This document shows positions 15,047 through 25,667 of a DNA stretch of 64,000 nt, one piece after another. Under the pieces are notes generated by a model, which saw only the letters and a list, made by a program, of their open reading frames with translations, ran no database searches and was not told the origin of the DNA. The stretch spans positions 223,671 through 287,670 of the forward strand of contig CBDFGE010000002.1 in assembly GCA_965247055.1 (NCBI GenBank). The letters are read 5' to 3'. The position numbers and the translations under genes were made by a program. The first letter of the stretch is position 1, and the number at the start of each line of letters is the position of its first letter. Source of the DNA: CBDFGE01 sp965247055. Lineage in GTDB: Bacteria; Chloroflexota; Dehalococcoidia; Lucifugimonadales; JAGWBF01.

Positions 15047-16672
15047 ATCTCCTCTCCCGAGAACATTGTCCTCGTCGGCCTCCCCGCCACGGGCAAGACC
15101 CTCGTTGGGAAAGAGGTGTCCCGCCGCCTGGGCTGGCGGTTCATCGACACCGACGCTGAGATAGAGGCCAGGGCGGGGAAGTCGATCTCCCGGATCTTTT
15201 CCGAGGACGGCGAGGCGGTTGTTCGTCTCATGGAGAAGCGGGCCCTCCGGGAGGCGCTTTCAGGCGGGGGCAGGGTGGTCTCCACCGGGGGTGGCGCGGT
15301 GATTGACCCGGAGAACCGGGCGCTCATGCTGAGCCGGGGGCTGGTGGTGTGCCTGGATGCGCGTCCCGACACGATATACAGCCGCCTGTCAGGGGATGAT
15401 GCCAGCCCGGTGGAGTCCCGCCCCCTCCTTTCCGGACCCGATCTCCTGGGCCGGATAAAAACCTTCCGAGACCAGCGACAGCCCTACTACTCCGAGGCCC
15501 ACCGGACGGTGAATACCGACGGCTTGACCGTGGAGCAGGTTGCCCTGGAGGTGGCGAAGGACATGAAAGACCCCAAGCTGGCGGCGGTTGTCAGCCACTC
15601 CACCGGCAGCTATCCGGTGCTGGTGGGGCCGGCCCTTTTGGATGAGATGGGCCAGAGGCTGGCCGGGCTGGGAGTAGCCGGGCCGGTGTACATCATCAGT
15701 GACGACCGGGTCTTCTCTCCCTACGGGCGGAGGGCCCAGATGTCGCTCCATAGCAGCCACATCGAGGCCCATTGTTTTATCATACCCGCAGGTGAGCAGA
15801 GCAAGAGGCTGGAGTTGGCGAGGGCAATCTATGAGTGGCTGGTCGAAAGGCGGGCCGAGCGAGGCCACGCCATCCTTGCCGTTGGCGGGGGCGTGGTGGG
15901 CGACCTGGCGGGCTTCGTGGCGGCGACGTTTCTGCGGGGCATGCCCCTGGTTCAGGCGCCCACCAGCATGGCGGCGATGGTGGACGCCTCCATCGGCGGC
16001 AAGGTAGCGGTGAACCTGCCCCAGGGCAAGAACCTTGTGGGCGCCTTCTATCAGCCTCTGATGGTCCTGGCCGACGTCTCGGCGCTGTCCACCCTGGGCA
16101 AGAGGGAGCTGGCCGAGGGCTGGGCGGAAGCCATCAAGCATGGCTTTATCCTGGACGCCACGCTGGTGGACCTCTTCGAGGAGCATGCCGAGGGCCTGAT
16201 GGCCCTGGAGCCCGAGGTGACCACCCGGGCTATCCGGGAGAGTGTTGCCATAAAGGCACAGGTGGTCAGCGAAGATGAGCGGGAGACCCTGGGCCGCCGT
16301 ATCCTCCTTAACTACGGCCACACGATAGGGCACGCCCTGGAGGCGGCGAGCGGTTACGGCCGCTTTATGCATGGTGAGGCGGTGGCGGTGGGCATGAGCG
16401 GCGCCGCGCTTATCAGCCAGAGCATGGGTATGGTGCCCGCAGAGCTGGTGAAGCGGCAGGGCCGGCTCCTGGAGCGGTTTGGTCTGCCCACCTCGGCCCC
16501 CGGCGTGGACCCCGAGGATGTGCTGCGGGCCATGTCCCTGGACAAGAAGACCGAGGCCGGCTCCATCAAGTGGGTGCTGCTGGAGGGTGTGGGAAGGGCG
16601 GTGGTGAGGAGGGATGTCCCCGCCAAGCTGGTGGAGGATACGGTGCGGGTCCTGTGTGGCACCCCTCCCTGA
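15047..16672 (+). CDS. aroK-aroB: Shikimate kinase / 3-dehydroquinate synthase fusion (AroK-AroB)
   Basis: About 541 residues. Residues 1-165 are shikimate kinase: P-loop GLPATGKT, the FIDTDAEIE shikimate-binding Asp, GGGAVIDPENR and the lid Arg. Residues about 180-541 are dehydroquinate synthase: NAD-binding GGGVVGDLAGFVAATFLRG, and the metal ligands Glu in GWAEAIKHG, His in NYGHTIGHALE and His in FMHGEAV. The P-loop starts at 15077, upstream of the first canonical in-frame start (GTG 15116), which would destroy it. The frame is open back to CTG 15026. I place the start at ATC 15047, after GGGAAGGGAG, but a non-AUG start or a base error are both possible. Confidence 0.88.
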   Translation: MSSPENIVLVGLPATGKTLVGKEVSRRLGWRFIDTDAEIEARAGKSISRIFSEDGEAVVRLMEKRALREALSGGGRVVSTGGGAVIDPENRALMLSRGLVVCLDARPDTIYSRLSGDDASPVESRPLLSGPDLLGRIKTFRDQRQPYYSEAHRTVNTDGLTVEQVALEVAKDMKDPKLAAVVSHSTGSYPVLVGPALLDEMGQRLAGLGVAGPVYIISDDRVFSPYGRRAQMSLHSSHIEAHCFIIPAGEQSKRLELARAIYEWLVERRAERGHAILAVGGGVVGDLAGFVAATFLRGMPLVQAPTSMAAMVDASIGGKVAVNLPQGKNLVGAFYQPLMVLADVSALSTLGKRELAEGWAEAIKHGFILDATLVDLFEEHAEGLMALEPEVTTRAIRESVAIKAQVVSEDERETLGRRILLNYGHTIGHALEAASGYGRFMHGEAVAVGMSGAALISQSMGMVPAELVKRQGRLLERFGLPTSAPGVDPEDVLRAMSLDKKTEAGSIKWVLLEGVGRAVVRRDVPAKLVEDTVRVLCGTPP

Positions 16673-16706
16673 GCTCCCGGGCGGACCTAAAGGGCATGAA
16701 GTGCCC

Positions 16707-17048
16707 TCAAGGGTTCCGGAACTGGAGGAGTATTCGGGCGAACTCGTCGTCCAGGGAGGGGATGTTCTCGGCAACGGCTTCCAATTCGTCCTCGCCGAAG
16801 GCCTTCAGGGTCGTGCTGCGCATGTTTCCCAGACTGCACAGGCCCAGGGCCATGGAGACGCACGCCGCGTCGCTGGGGGCCTCGATGACCGCCACCAGGT
16901 CGTACGGGCCCAAGGTGAGGTAGATTCCGGGCACCTTTCCGCCGGCGGTTTCCACGGCCTGCCGGAAGGCGCTGATGTGTTGGGGCAGGTACTTGATGTT
17001 CCGCATTCCTTCGTCGGTATAGTTGAGCAGCAGAACGTATCTAGGCAT
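16707..17048 (-). CDS. GYD-domain protein
   Basis: 113 residues. Typical of the small GYD family: PRYVLLLNYTDEGMRNIK at the N-terminus, then LTLGPYDLVAVIEAPSDAA and a beta-alpha-beta repeat like ferredoxin folds. Members form dimers or larger rings; the cellular role is not established. It points toward the aro operon (convergent, 34 bp from its end). Confidence 0.8.
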   Translation of the reverse strand: MPRYVLLLNYTDEGMRNIKYLPQHISAFRQAVETAGGKVPGIYLTLGPYDLVAVIEAPSDAACVSMALGLCSLGNMRSTTLKAFGEDELEAVAENIPSLDDEFARILLQFRNP

Positions 17049-17289
17049 CCTCTCTATCCCCTTCCCGGTTTCCCGTCATTCCTTTGGAGAAGAACATGTG
17101 GGCCCTTTGTCTTAGCGGAGTCTCCCCTCCGCAAGGCGCCGCCGGGCACTACCCTGAACGCCGACTCCCAGAAGGCGTACAGGCCCAGAGATGGCATTAC
17201 CACCACTCCCAGGACCAGAAAGGTGCTTCGGCGGCCACGTCGTGTAAGAAACCGTTGATGGCCCACGCGTCCTTCGTGGCACGGCTCCC

Positions 17290-18572
17290 TCAAGGGACCT
17301 CTGGGAGCGCCTCCCTTGCCGCGGCAATGGTACCGTCCAGATCATCTTCGCTGTGTGCCAGTGATAGGAAGATTGCTTCGTACTGAGAGGGCGCCAGGTA
17401 AACCCCCTGTCGAGCATTCCGTGGAAGAAGCGAGCGTATCTTCGTGTGTCCGACTCCTCCGCGTCGCGCAGGCCAGCCACGGGCCCAGGGGTGAAGAAGG
17501 CGGTGAACATCGAGCCTACCCGGTTGATGGTCAGCGGCACCTCGGCCTCCTGGGCGGCCTCCTTGAGGCCATCCTCAAGACGAGCCCCCAGGGACTCCAG
17601 CCGCTGGTAGACCCCGGGACGTTGCAGCGCTCTCAGAGTAGCTACCCCAGCGGCCACGGCCAGGGGGTTGCCCGATAGGGTGCCGGCCTGGTACATGGGC
17701 CCGAGAGGGGCCACCACCTCCATAATCTCGCGCCGGCCTCCGTAAGCGCCCACCGGGAGACCGCCCCCGATGATCTTACCCAGGCAGGTTATATCCGCCT
17801 CGACCTCGTACAGTGCCTGGGCACCTCCGTAGGCAACCCGAAAACCGGTGATCACCTCGTCCAGGATGAGCAAGGAGCCGGCCTCTGGCGTCAGGTCTCG
17901 TAGCGCGGCCAGGAAGCCTGGGGCTGGTGGTACCATTCCCATGTTCCCCGCCACCGGCTCCACGATTACGGCGGCGACCTGCCCTGGGTAGCTATCCAGG
18001 CACGCCTCCACCGAGGCTACGTCGTTGTAATCGGCCACCAGGGTCTCGCCCGCGTACGCCTCGGGGACGCCCGCGCTGGTCGGCACGCCCTGGGCCAGTG
18101 CGCCTGAGCCCGACTTTACCATAAGACCGTCGGCGTGTCCGTGGTAGCAGCCGGAGAACTTGACGATCTTGTTTTCCCCCGTATAAGCCCTTGCCAGGCG
18201 TATGGCGCTCATGCAGGCTTCCGTTCCCGAGTTGACCAAGCGTACCATCTCCACCGAGGGGATGGCCCCGCAGCAGATGAGCTGGGCCAGCTCCGCTTCC
18301 TGGGGAACGGGGGCGCCGAAGGTGGTGCCGCCCTCAATGGCCTCCCTGAGCACTCCCACAACTTCCGGGTGGGCATGTCCCAGGATCAGCGGACCCCACG
18401 AGCACAGGTAGTCCACGTACGAGTTGCCGTCGATGTCCCATACGTGGCACCCGCTACCACGGGCGATGAATCTGGGAACACCCTCGACGGAGCGGAAGGA
18501 CCTGACCGGGCTGTTGACCCCGCCTGGGATGTACTTCTGGGTCCGGGAGAATAGGTCTTGCGACCTGGCATG
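17290..18572 (-). pseudogene. hemL: Glutamate-1-semialdehyde aminomutase, frameshifted and lacking its start
   Basis: HemL makes 5-aminolevulinate for tetrapyrrole synthesis using PLP. The body is intact: IPGGVNSPVRSF, NSGTEACMSAIRLARAYTG, CYHGHAD, ILDEVITGFR and the PLP-Lys region LGKIIGGGLPVGAYGG. Two defects are visible. At the 5' end the frame has no ATG, GTG or TTG before RSQDLFSRTQ; it runs directly out of the hemA remnant. Near 17420 a G-run is one base short, so GMLDRG continues as FTWRPL; restoring one base gives VYLAPSQYEAIF and a natural stop at 17290-17292. The frameshift could be a sequencing error, but the lost start is not explained that way. Confidence 0.85.
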
Positions 18573-18712
18573 GTGGAAAGTATTACGCCCTGCCCCACAT
18601 AGGCCCTGAGAGATTCCAGGTCTCCGGGCAACTGTCCTTTGGGCACCGCGGTCCTCTCCCGGACCTCCAGAGGTGCCGTATGGTGGTTCATCCCCACCAC
18701 AAGGAAGCCCAC
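18572..18712 (-). pseudogene. hemA: Glutamyl-tRNA reductase, N-terminal fragment only
   Basis: From GTG 18712 (GGAGGAG 6 bp upstream) the frame reads GFLVVGMNHHTAPLEVRERT, the HemA N-terminus, through GQGVILST. At that point HemA normally continues with its catalytic-Cys CNRTE motif. Here the sequence switches at once into hemL. About 370 residues of HemA and the hemL start are absent, so one internal deletion fused the two neighbours. Confidence 0.8.
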
Positions 18713-19028
18713 TGATGCTCCTCCGTCGACTGGCACCGCACCATTCTCCGGGACACCGCCTCTGCAAAGGGGGGCGAGCTCTCCTGCGGGGGGTGTCTGG
18801 TGGGACATATGATAAGGGTAGCACAAAGTGTGCTGGAAATGCAGTGGGGGAAGGGGCGGGCCACGGGCTCATCTCGTGGCGGGGCTGATTGTCCCCTCTG
18901 GAAGATGCGGAGGCGTCAGGGTGGTGCGCAGATGGGAGCAGGCCTATGCCCCCGGGTGTGGTACGGTAGCAACGGGGCGCTGCTTCGCCGTTGGCAATTT
19001 GGGGGCTCGACGGCGGTTGCCGACCGGC
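18713..19028. other. Intergenic stretch without a recognisable gene
   Basis: 316 bp of GC-rich sequence between the start of the hemA remnant and the end of the zinc-ribbon gene. It must carry the old hem promoter on the minus strand, but I see no convincing -35/-10 pair. The frames here have no family features. Confidence 0.5.
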
Positions 19029-19457
19029 TCAGTCGGCGCTGGCGCTTGCCGTGTCCCCCGCCCGCAGGTCCGCCAGCCTCTCCCTCATCGTGCGTATCTC
19101 CCGCTGCCCGCGGCCCGTTCGAACGGAAATCTCCTGGATGGAAAGCCCCCGGTCCAGGTGGTTTATCACCTGGAGGTTGCGGTCCCGCCACCTCGATTCG
19201 CCGGCAGTTTTCGCCTCTATCAGCGAGTTGAGGTTCCTGACCGAGCGTGTCCTATATCGGTCACCCCGGCTTCTGCCAGGGGTCTGGTCGAGGCTCTCTC
19301 CGTTCGACGCCTCGACGGGCTTCCATTTCTCCACCGGCTGCGGGGCGGCGTTTGTCACGTCGCGGTCCCCGTAGTAGTACTGGGCGCACTGTATGCACTT
19401 CCACTCGTCCCCATTGAGGACCAGGTCGCCGCCACACTTGAAACAGTTCTTCAGCAT
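19029..19457 (-). CDS. Zinc-ribbon protein with C-terminal HTH-like segment
   Basis: 142 residues from ATG 19457 (an upstream ATG at 19466 is possible). The N-terminus holds a two-CxxC zinc ribbon, KNCFKCGGDLVLNG then WKCIQCAQYYYG. A polar linker follows, then DRGLSIQEISVRTGRGQREI, which looks like a helix-turn-helix. It may be a small DNA-binding regulator. No family is identified and the neighbours give no clue. Confidence 0.55.
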   Translation of the reverse strand: MLKNCFKCGGDLVLNGDEWKCIQCAQYYYGDRDVTNAAPQPVEKWKPVEASNGESLDQTPGRSRGDRYRTRSVRNLNSLIEAKTAGESRWRDRNLQVINHLDRGLSIQEISVRTGRGQREIRTMRERLADLRAGDTASASAD

Positions 19458-19656
19458 ACACAGCATACTGCGCACCCCCAAAGTCGCTACCGGGCCTGGC
19501 CGGAATCTCGCCGTGCGGAGGACTTGTCACCCCTCCACCACTCGGGACGCCGCTAACCGTCGTGGGGTCCTTCGTCTTCTCCGGTCCGACGGCTAGACAC
19601 CGCAGGCCGAGGCGCATATTTGACGTTTCCAGGATATGATGAGCCTCGAAACGCGT

Positions 19657-19790
19657 GCCAGGGTGTCAACACCCAAGGGGGTGGGGGCTCTCCCATAGGT
19701 CTCTCAGGGTAAAGGGCGGGGGCTATCTTCGTGCCCCGCCGCGCTCACGCTGTTACGCCGGTTGGCGTGCCCAGCGGGAGAGCGTGAGCC
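19657..19790. ncRNA. Strongly structured intergenic segment, possible ncRNA
   Basis: Four dyads lie in a row: GGGTGT/ACACCC near 19662; GGCGGGG/CCCCGCC around 19717-19742; an inner hairpin ACGCC-GGTT-GGCGT at 19755-19768; and an outer 9-bp stem GCTCACGCT (19743-19751) with AGCGTGAGC (19781-19789) enclosing it. No T-tract follows, so a simple terminator is unlikely. It lies between two minus-strand genes, and no known RNA family is recognised. Confidence 0.3.
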
Positions 19791-19868
19791 TTCATCGGCA
19801 GTCCGTTGGGTGAACGCTCTTATCCAGCGATATGCGAGCCCCGGAGCCCAAGGACGGGCGCGGGCGCA

Positions 19869-20783
19869 TTACGAGGGGCAGAGGATATCCCGGAGGGCCG
19901 CCTCGAGCTCTGGGAACTTGAACCGGTACCCAGACTCTTGGGCCCGGTGGGGGATGACCCGCCGGCTCCACAGCAACTCTGGGGCCATTGCGCCCAGGAC
20001 GAGCTTGAGGGCCAGGGCCGGCGCCGGAACGACGGAAGGACGATGGAGCAGGCGGCCGAGGGCGCGGGCGAACTCCCGCTGCCGTACCGGCTGGGGTGCC
20101 GTGGCGTTGAATACCCCGTCGATGTCTCGCTCAAGGGTATGCCTTATGAGGCCGATAAGGTCGGCGAGGTGAATCCAGGCCCACCACTGCCTGCCCGAGC
20201 CCAGGGGGCCTCCGAGGCCGAGCCTGGACAGCAGGAGTAAGGGGGCCAGCGCTCCACCTCCCGGGCCGAGGACGATGCCAAAGCGCAGGAGTGCCACCCG
20301 TAGGCCCAGCTCTCTAGCCTGATATGCCTCCTCCTCCCAGGCCTGGCAGACCTGGGAGAGGAAATACTGGTTGGCGGGAGGGCTCTCTTCCACGACTTCG
20401 GCGTCGCCGTGGTCGCCGTAGTAGCCGATGGCGCTGGAAGAGAGCAGGACCCGTGGCCGAGGCGTCGCGAGGCTGATTCCCTGGACCAGATGGCGCGTGC
20501 CGTCCCTGCGGCTCTCCAGGACCGCCCGCTTGCTGCCAGCGGATGGGCGAACGCCAATTCGTTCCCCGGCCAGGTGAATCACCGCATCGGTGCCGGCGAA
20601 GGCCTCAATGGGGGGTGGTGAGGCCGTGGCCTCCCAGCCGAAGGCCTGGTCCAGCCAGGGAAGACGCCTCAGCGCTGTTTCTGGATGGCGGGACAGCCCC
20701 GTGACCGTGTGCCCGGCATCGCTGAGAGCCCTACCTACCGCCGCGCCGATGAACCCGGTGACACCTGTGATGAGGACCTTCAT
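19869..20783 (-). CDS. SDR-type nucleotide-sugar epimerase-like protein (TIGR01777 family)
   Basis: 304 residues from ATG 20783. The N-terminus MKVLITGVTGFIGAAVG is the NAD(P)-binding Rossmann loop of extended SDRs. SSSAIGYYGDHGD carries the Ser/Tyr region specific to the YfcH/TIGR01777 group. The C-terminal DUF1731-like part contains VLGAMAPELLWSRRVIP. Substrates of this group are not known. Length is normal. Confidence 0.85.
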   Translation of the reverse strand: MKVLITGVTGFIGAAVGRALSDAGHTVTGLSRHPETALRRLPWLDQAFGWEATASPPPIEAFAGTDAVIHLAGERIGVRPSAGSKRAVLESRRDGTRHLVQGISLATPRPRVLLSSSAIGYYGDHGDAEVVEESPPANQYFLSQVCQAWEEEAYQARELGLRVALLRFGIVLGPGGGALAPLLLLSRLGLGGPLGSGRQWWAWIHLADLIGLIRHTLERDIDGVFNATAPQPVRQREFARALGRLLHRPSVVPAPALALKLVLGAMAPELLWSRRVIPHRAQESGYRFKFPELEAALRDILCPS

Positions 20784-20956
20784 AGAGCCCCTCCCTGAAA
20801 GGCCCATCGCCGGGATAAAGTACCCACGTCGTGCCGGACCCGGGGGCTATCGCGGCGATCTAAACCTACCCAGCCGGTGTAAGCAAAGGTGCGTCCGAAC
20901 TGCTTCCGAGGGATAGTCTCGTACGTGCCCAGGTTAATACCCGCACATCGGGTTAG

Positions 20957-21346
20957 CTAAGGGGCCCCGGACGCAGAGAGAAAGGCGCGGACCTCGCGGG
21001 CCATCTCCTCGGGCTTGTGGTAGCCGATGTCGTGGATCGTGTCGGGGATCCAGGCCAGCTTGCAGCTTTCGATGGCCGACTGAGCCGACTCGGCCATGAT
21101 CCTGCGCATCCGGGCGAACTCTTGATTGCCCGTGCCTTGACGCGTGCCTGCCGCCACTATCAGGGTGGGGCAGCGTACTCGATGAAACATGGTGGAGAGA
21201 GGCTCGTTCCACATGGCCTCGAGCACCTGAGCGTGGCTGGCGGGCTCGAGGATGTCCCTCACAGTATCGTCCGGCCCGGCCCGGACCATGGTCATCGCTA
21301 TCTCCGCGGGGGGTGGCCGCTGGAGCCGGGGGCCGGGTTTGTCCAC
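20957..21346 (-). pseudogene. Alpha/beta-hydrolase, C-terminal portion
   Basis: 129 residues. Only the second half of the fold is present: VRCPTLIVAAG (strand before the acid residue) and IPDTIHDIGYHKPEEMAREV with the catalytic-His position. The nucleophile elbow (GxSxG) and N-terminal strands are missing. GTG 21346 has GGAGGAG before it, so the fragment could still be translated. Confidence 0.55.
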
Positions 21347-21412
21347 TGCGTCTCCTCCGCCGAAAAGTCCGGGCGTGCGGGGGCGTTGGGTCCTCCTGGC
21401 GCCATTGGGTAC

Positions 21413-22372
21413 TTAGGGGTCTTCGGGGACCTCGGGGGCGTTCTTGATGATGTCGTCCAGTGTCTTGTCCAGCTCCGGGGCCAGCTTCACGTGCTCGATA
21501 TAAGGAGTGAACTTGTACTCGACCCTAGCTCTTTTGATGATCTCACTGGCGGTGGAGTTGGACGAGGCGATCTTGTCGAGGGTCTCTTTCAGGCGGTTGG
21601 ACTCGGCCTCGCCCTTCGTCTTGAGGTCGGTCAGATCGATGTCGAGTTCGAACAGGGCCTTCAGCCTTCGCATGATGTCGTAAAAGGACCTGTGGTCCCT
21701 CACGATGGCCACCGGCTCTTTATCGGAAGTCAAAAACGCGTACGCGGGGGCCATGGACCCGAGCCGGAACAGCTCCACATCGGGGTAATAATGGTGGGCA
21801 AGGGTTATGAGGGCCATACTTATGGTCGGCCCGCTCCGCCTGTCGCTGCCATAGCTGGAAAAGGCAACCCCGTAGGGCTCCAGCTCCTCTTTCAGGTGAG
21901 GGTTGCTGTAGGAGCAGTTGACGCTCCTTTCCAGGTCGGGCGGCGCAGGGCCGTTGTATCCCTCCACGGCGGCCGTGCGTTTGACCCCCAGCTCCCTTAC
22001 GGCGTGGAAGAAAGCCTCGCCGTAGAGGTCGATGCGGAACCAGGGCTCCTCTCCTAGAAACAGGATCAGACCCTTGCCGGCGTCGTAGAAGTAGTTCTCC
22101 CGGTACATCCTCGTGCTCGGCAGCCCCTCGCGATAGGCCGCAGCTGGCCGGAAGGCGTCGTGAGTGCCCGGTACCTGGAAGGGGTAGCACTCCATGGAGA
22201 CCTTCTCGCCCAGCGCCCCTATCTTCCTGGCACCGTACCTGTCGATGAGGTACTGGGGCAGGCCACTGGAGATCTCCCCGCCGTCGGACCACTGGGGCTT
22301 CCAGCCGGCTATCATGTACTTCGCCGGCGGCTTCTCATAAAGGTCCCAAAGCTCACTCGTCATGCTGTCCAT
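21413..22372 (-). CDS. PAC2-family protein
   Basis: 319 residues from ATG 22372 (ATG 22363 is an alternative). The early segment AGWKPQWSDGGEISSGLPQY fits the PAC2 fold shared with archaeal and actinobacterial proteasome-assembly-chaperone-like proteins. A central ITLAHHYYPDVELFRLGSMAP and a C-terminal charged helical region with KTKGEAESNRL follow. Family function in bacteria is unclear. The promoter upstream carries a G-run (next entry). Confidence 0.7.
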   Translation of the reverse strand: MDSMTSELWDLYEKPPAKYMIAGWKPQWSDGGEISSGLPQYLIDRYGARKIGALGEKVSMECYPFQVPGTHDAFRPAAAYREGLPSTRMYRENYFYDAGKGLILFLGEEPWFRIDLYGEAFFHAVRELGVKRTAAVEGYNGPAPPDLERSVNCSYSNPHLKEELEPYGVAFSSYGSDRRSGPTISMALITLAHHYYPDVELFRLGSMAPAYAFLTSDKEPVAIVRDHRSFYDIMRRLKALFELDIDLTDLKTKGEAESNRLKETLDKIASSNSTASEIIKRARVEYKFTPYIEHVKLAPELDKTLDDIIKNAPEVPEDP

Positions 22373-22463
22373 CTCTACTGGGGTAGGGACCTGTCGACGC
22401 GACCCTCTGGCCCCCGCAGCCGGGCCCAAGAGTTCCCGAGTCCCAGGGGGCTTGCCACTATAG

Positions 22464-22493
22464 ATTATACACCGTAGAGTTGGGGGGGGGGGG
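22464..22493 (-). promoter_or_regulatory. Promoter with a 12-G homopolymer at the -35 position, PAC2 gene
   Basis: On the minus strand TATAAT occupies 22469-22464, about 90 bp before the PAC2 start. At the usual 17-bp distance the -35 hexamer falls inside a run of 12 G (22482-22493; C on the coding strand). Slippage in this run would change the spacer length. Confidence 0.4.
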
Positions 22494-22563
22494 GTGGACA
22501 CCGTGGCCTGGACGACGGGTGCCGTAACGCCCCTGGGCTGAGACGTGGACCGGGAAGACCGGG

Positions 22564-22569
22564 TATAAT
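22564..22569 (+). promoter_or_regulatory. Likely -10 box of tRNA-Ala
   Basis: A perfect TATAAT lies 69 bp before the mature tRNA start. The -35 region is poor (CTGAGA with 20-bp spacing). Confidence 0.45.
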
Positions 22570-22637
22570 GGGTGTGGACGGCAGGGGTACCGGGGTCCGG
22601 GGCTCCAGGTAGGACCTGCCCTTCGCCGTTCGAGGAC

Positions 22638-23853
<1,216 letters not shown>

Positions 23854-23869
<16 letters not shown>

Positions 23870-25464
23870 GATTCTTTAGACGCAATTGCGACGGACTCGG
23901 GCTCAGGGGAATCACCGTCGATGGGTATAGCCAGCGTGATGTCCACGTTGTTGTCCCTGTCGATGACGACCTGCTCCACGATCATCTGGAGAATCTCCTT
24001 GCGCTGCTCGGGGGTCAACTCGTCCAGTCCCTGGCCGACGTTCCTCGCCCAGGCTAGGATAGCCTCCATCAGCCGCCGCTTCTCAGCTCCGCCCACCTCC
24101 TGAGCATGGTAATCGTCCAGCTTCGCCCTGGCGCTCTCAAGCCGCTCGGTGATGAACTTGCGCTGGTGGTCGAGTTGGGCCTCGGTGATCTTCCCCGACA
24201 CGAACAGCCTGATGGCGCGGTCCTCTTCCATCTGGATGCTCCGCAGGTCTCGCTCGGCTTGGGCGACCTCCTCCTCCAATCCGCCGCCCTCCGGAGAATC
24301 GAGGGTGTCGATACCGGCGACGATCAGGTCGGGGTTCTGGATTACCCGCTTCACCTCGCTCCATATCGGCTCCTCCAACCGCTCGGCCCGGATGTAGGGA
24401 CGCTCTCGGCAGCGCAGGCGCATACTCTGCATTCCGTTGCACATGTAGTATCGGTTGGGAGTGGGAAGGTCGTAGCGGTACTTCTTGCCGTTGCGAACGT
24501 TGGTGGTGCTCCGGGTGCATCTTGCATGGAAGTTGTGGCCGCACTCGCCGCATTTCAGAAGGTGCTGCAACAGGTAGAGCACATTCGTGTTCCTCTTGGC
24601 CTTCCTGCTCCGCTGCTTCTTCAGCGCCTGCGCCCGCTCCCAGGTCTCGTCGTCGATCACTTGCGGGACCGGGATCTCAATCCCGGTGTCCCTCGGCTGG
24701 TCGTAGACCTTCATGCCGTCTTCAGTGGAGACGTGGCGGTACTTGCCGTAGACCCAGGAGCCCGTGTAGGTGGTATTCCCCAAGATGTGGTGCACGCGGG
24801 ACTGAAGCCATAGCAGCTTGCCGGTCTGAGTGGGGATTCCCTCGTCGGTCAGCCGCACGGCAATGGAGTAGGACCCCGTCCCCTCATGGACGTACATGTG
24901 GAAGATGCGGCGGACGACCTCCGCCTGCTCCTCAATCGCCTCGGGCCTGCCGTCGTCCCCGATGCGGTATCCGTAGGGGAGGCCGCCGGTGGGCACCCGT
25001 CCCTGCTTGGCCGTCCCCCGCTTGCCCATAGTGGACCGCTCCCGGAAGTTGTCCAGCTCGATCTTGCCGATGGCCGCCATGAGGCCGAAGGTCTTCATGT
25101 CGATGGCGTCCATGACGGCTTCCAGCCGAATCTGGTGGGCCTCGACGACCTCCATGAGGGCGGCGGCGGGGTACATCCCCCGGCTGAGGCGGTCGGACTT
25201 CCAGCAGACGATGGTGTCGAAGCGTCCCCTTCTGGCGTCGGCCAGCATCCGCTGGAACTCTGGTCGCTTCTTCGACCAGCCCCGGCCCACCTCCTGGTAG
25301 CGGGCGGTTATGGTCATGCCCTTGCCCTCGCAGTAGGCTTCCATCTCGGTGGTCTGCTCGGAAAGGGAGGTCTTGTCCTCTGTGTCTTGGCTCTTGTCGG
25401 AGACGCGGGCGTAGATGGCCGCCCTCTGTCCATTTGCCTGTCTCTGTGTCCTGGTTCTCGCCAT
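23854..25464 (-). CDS. Large serine recombinase/integrase
   Basis: 536 residues from ATG 25464 (AAAGGAGG 7 bp before). The N-terminal resolvase domain has the nucleophilic Ser in AAIYARVSDKSQ and the conserved Arg in WKSDRLSRG. The recombinase domain follows (GGLPYGYRIGDDG), then a zinc ribbon (LKCGECGHNFHARC) and a coiled-coil tail. It performs site-specific DNA integration or excision. Its last residues ESWPRR are encoded by the sequence of the adjacent recombinase remnant (they share 23854-23869), so its native C-terminus may be slightly altered. Confidence 0.9.
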
Positions 25465-25667
25465 GATTGCCTCCTTTATTCCTTCTCCTTGAACATCAAA
25501 AAGACCCGCCTCCTGTCGGGAGCGGGTCTGCGAGTAGTACAATCACATCGCATCACCTGACCTACAGGTGGAGCCACGGCCCGGGGTGTTTACGGCATCG
25601 CCGGGCCAACTTGTACCCAGCATTTTACCGCGAATGCCGCGGCATGGTCAACGGGCTGTCCGCCCCG

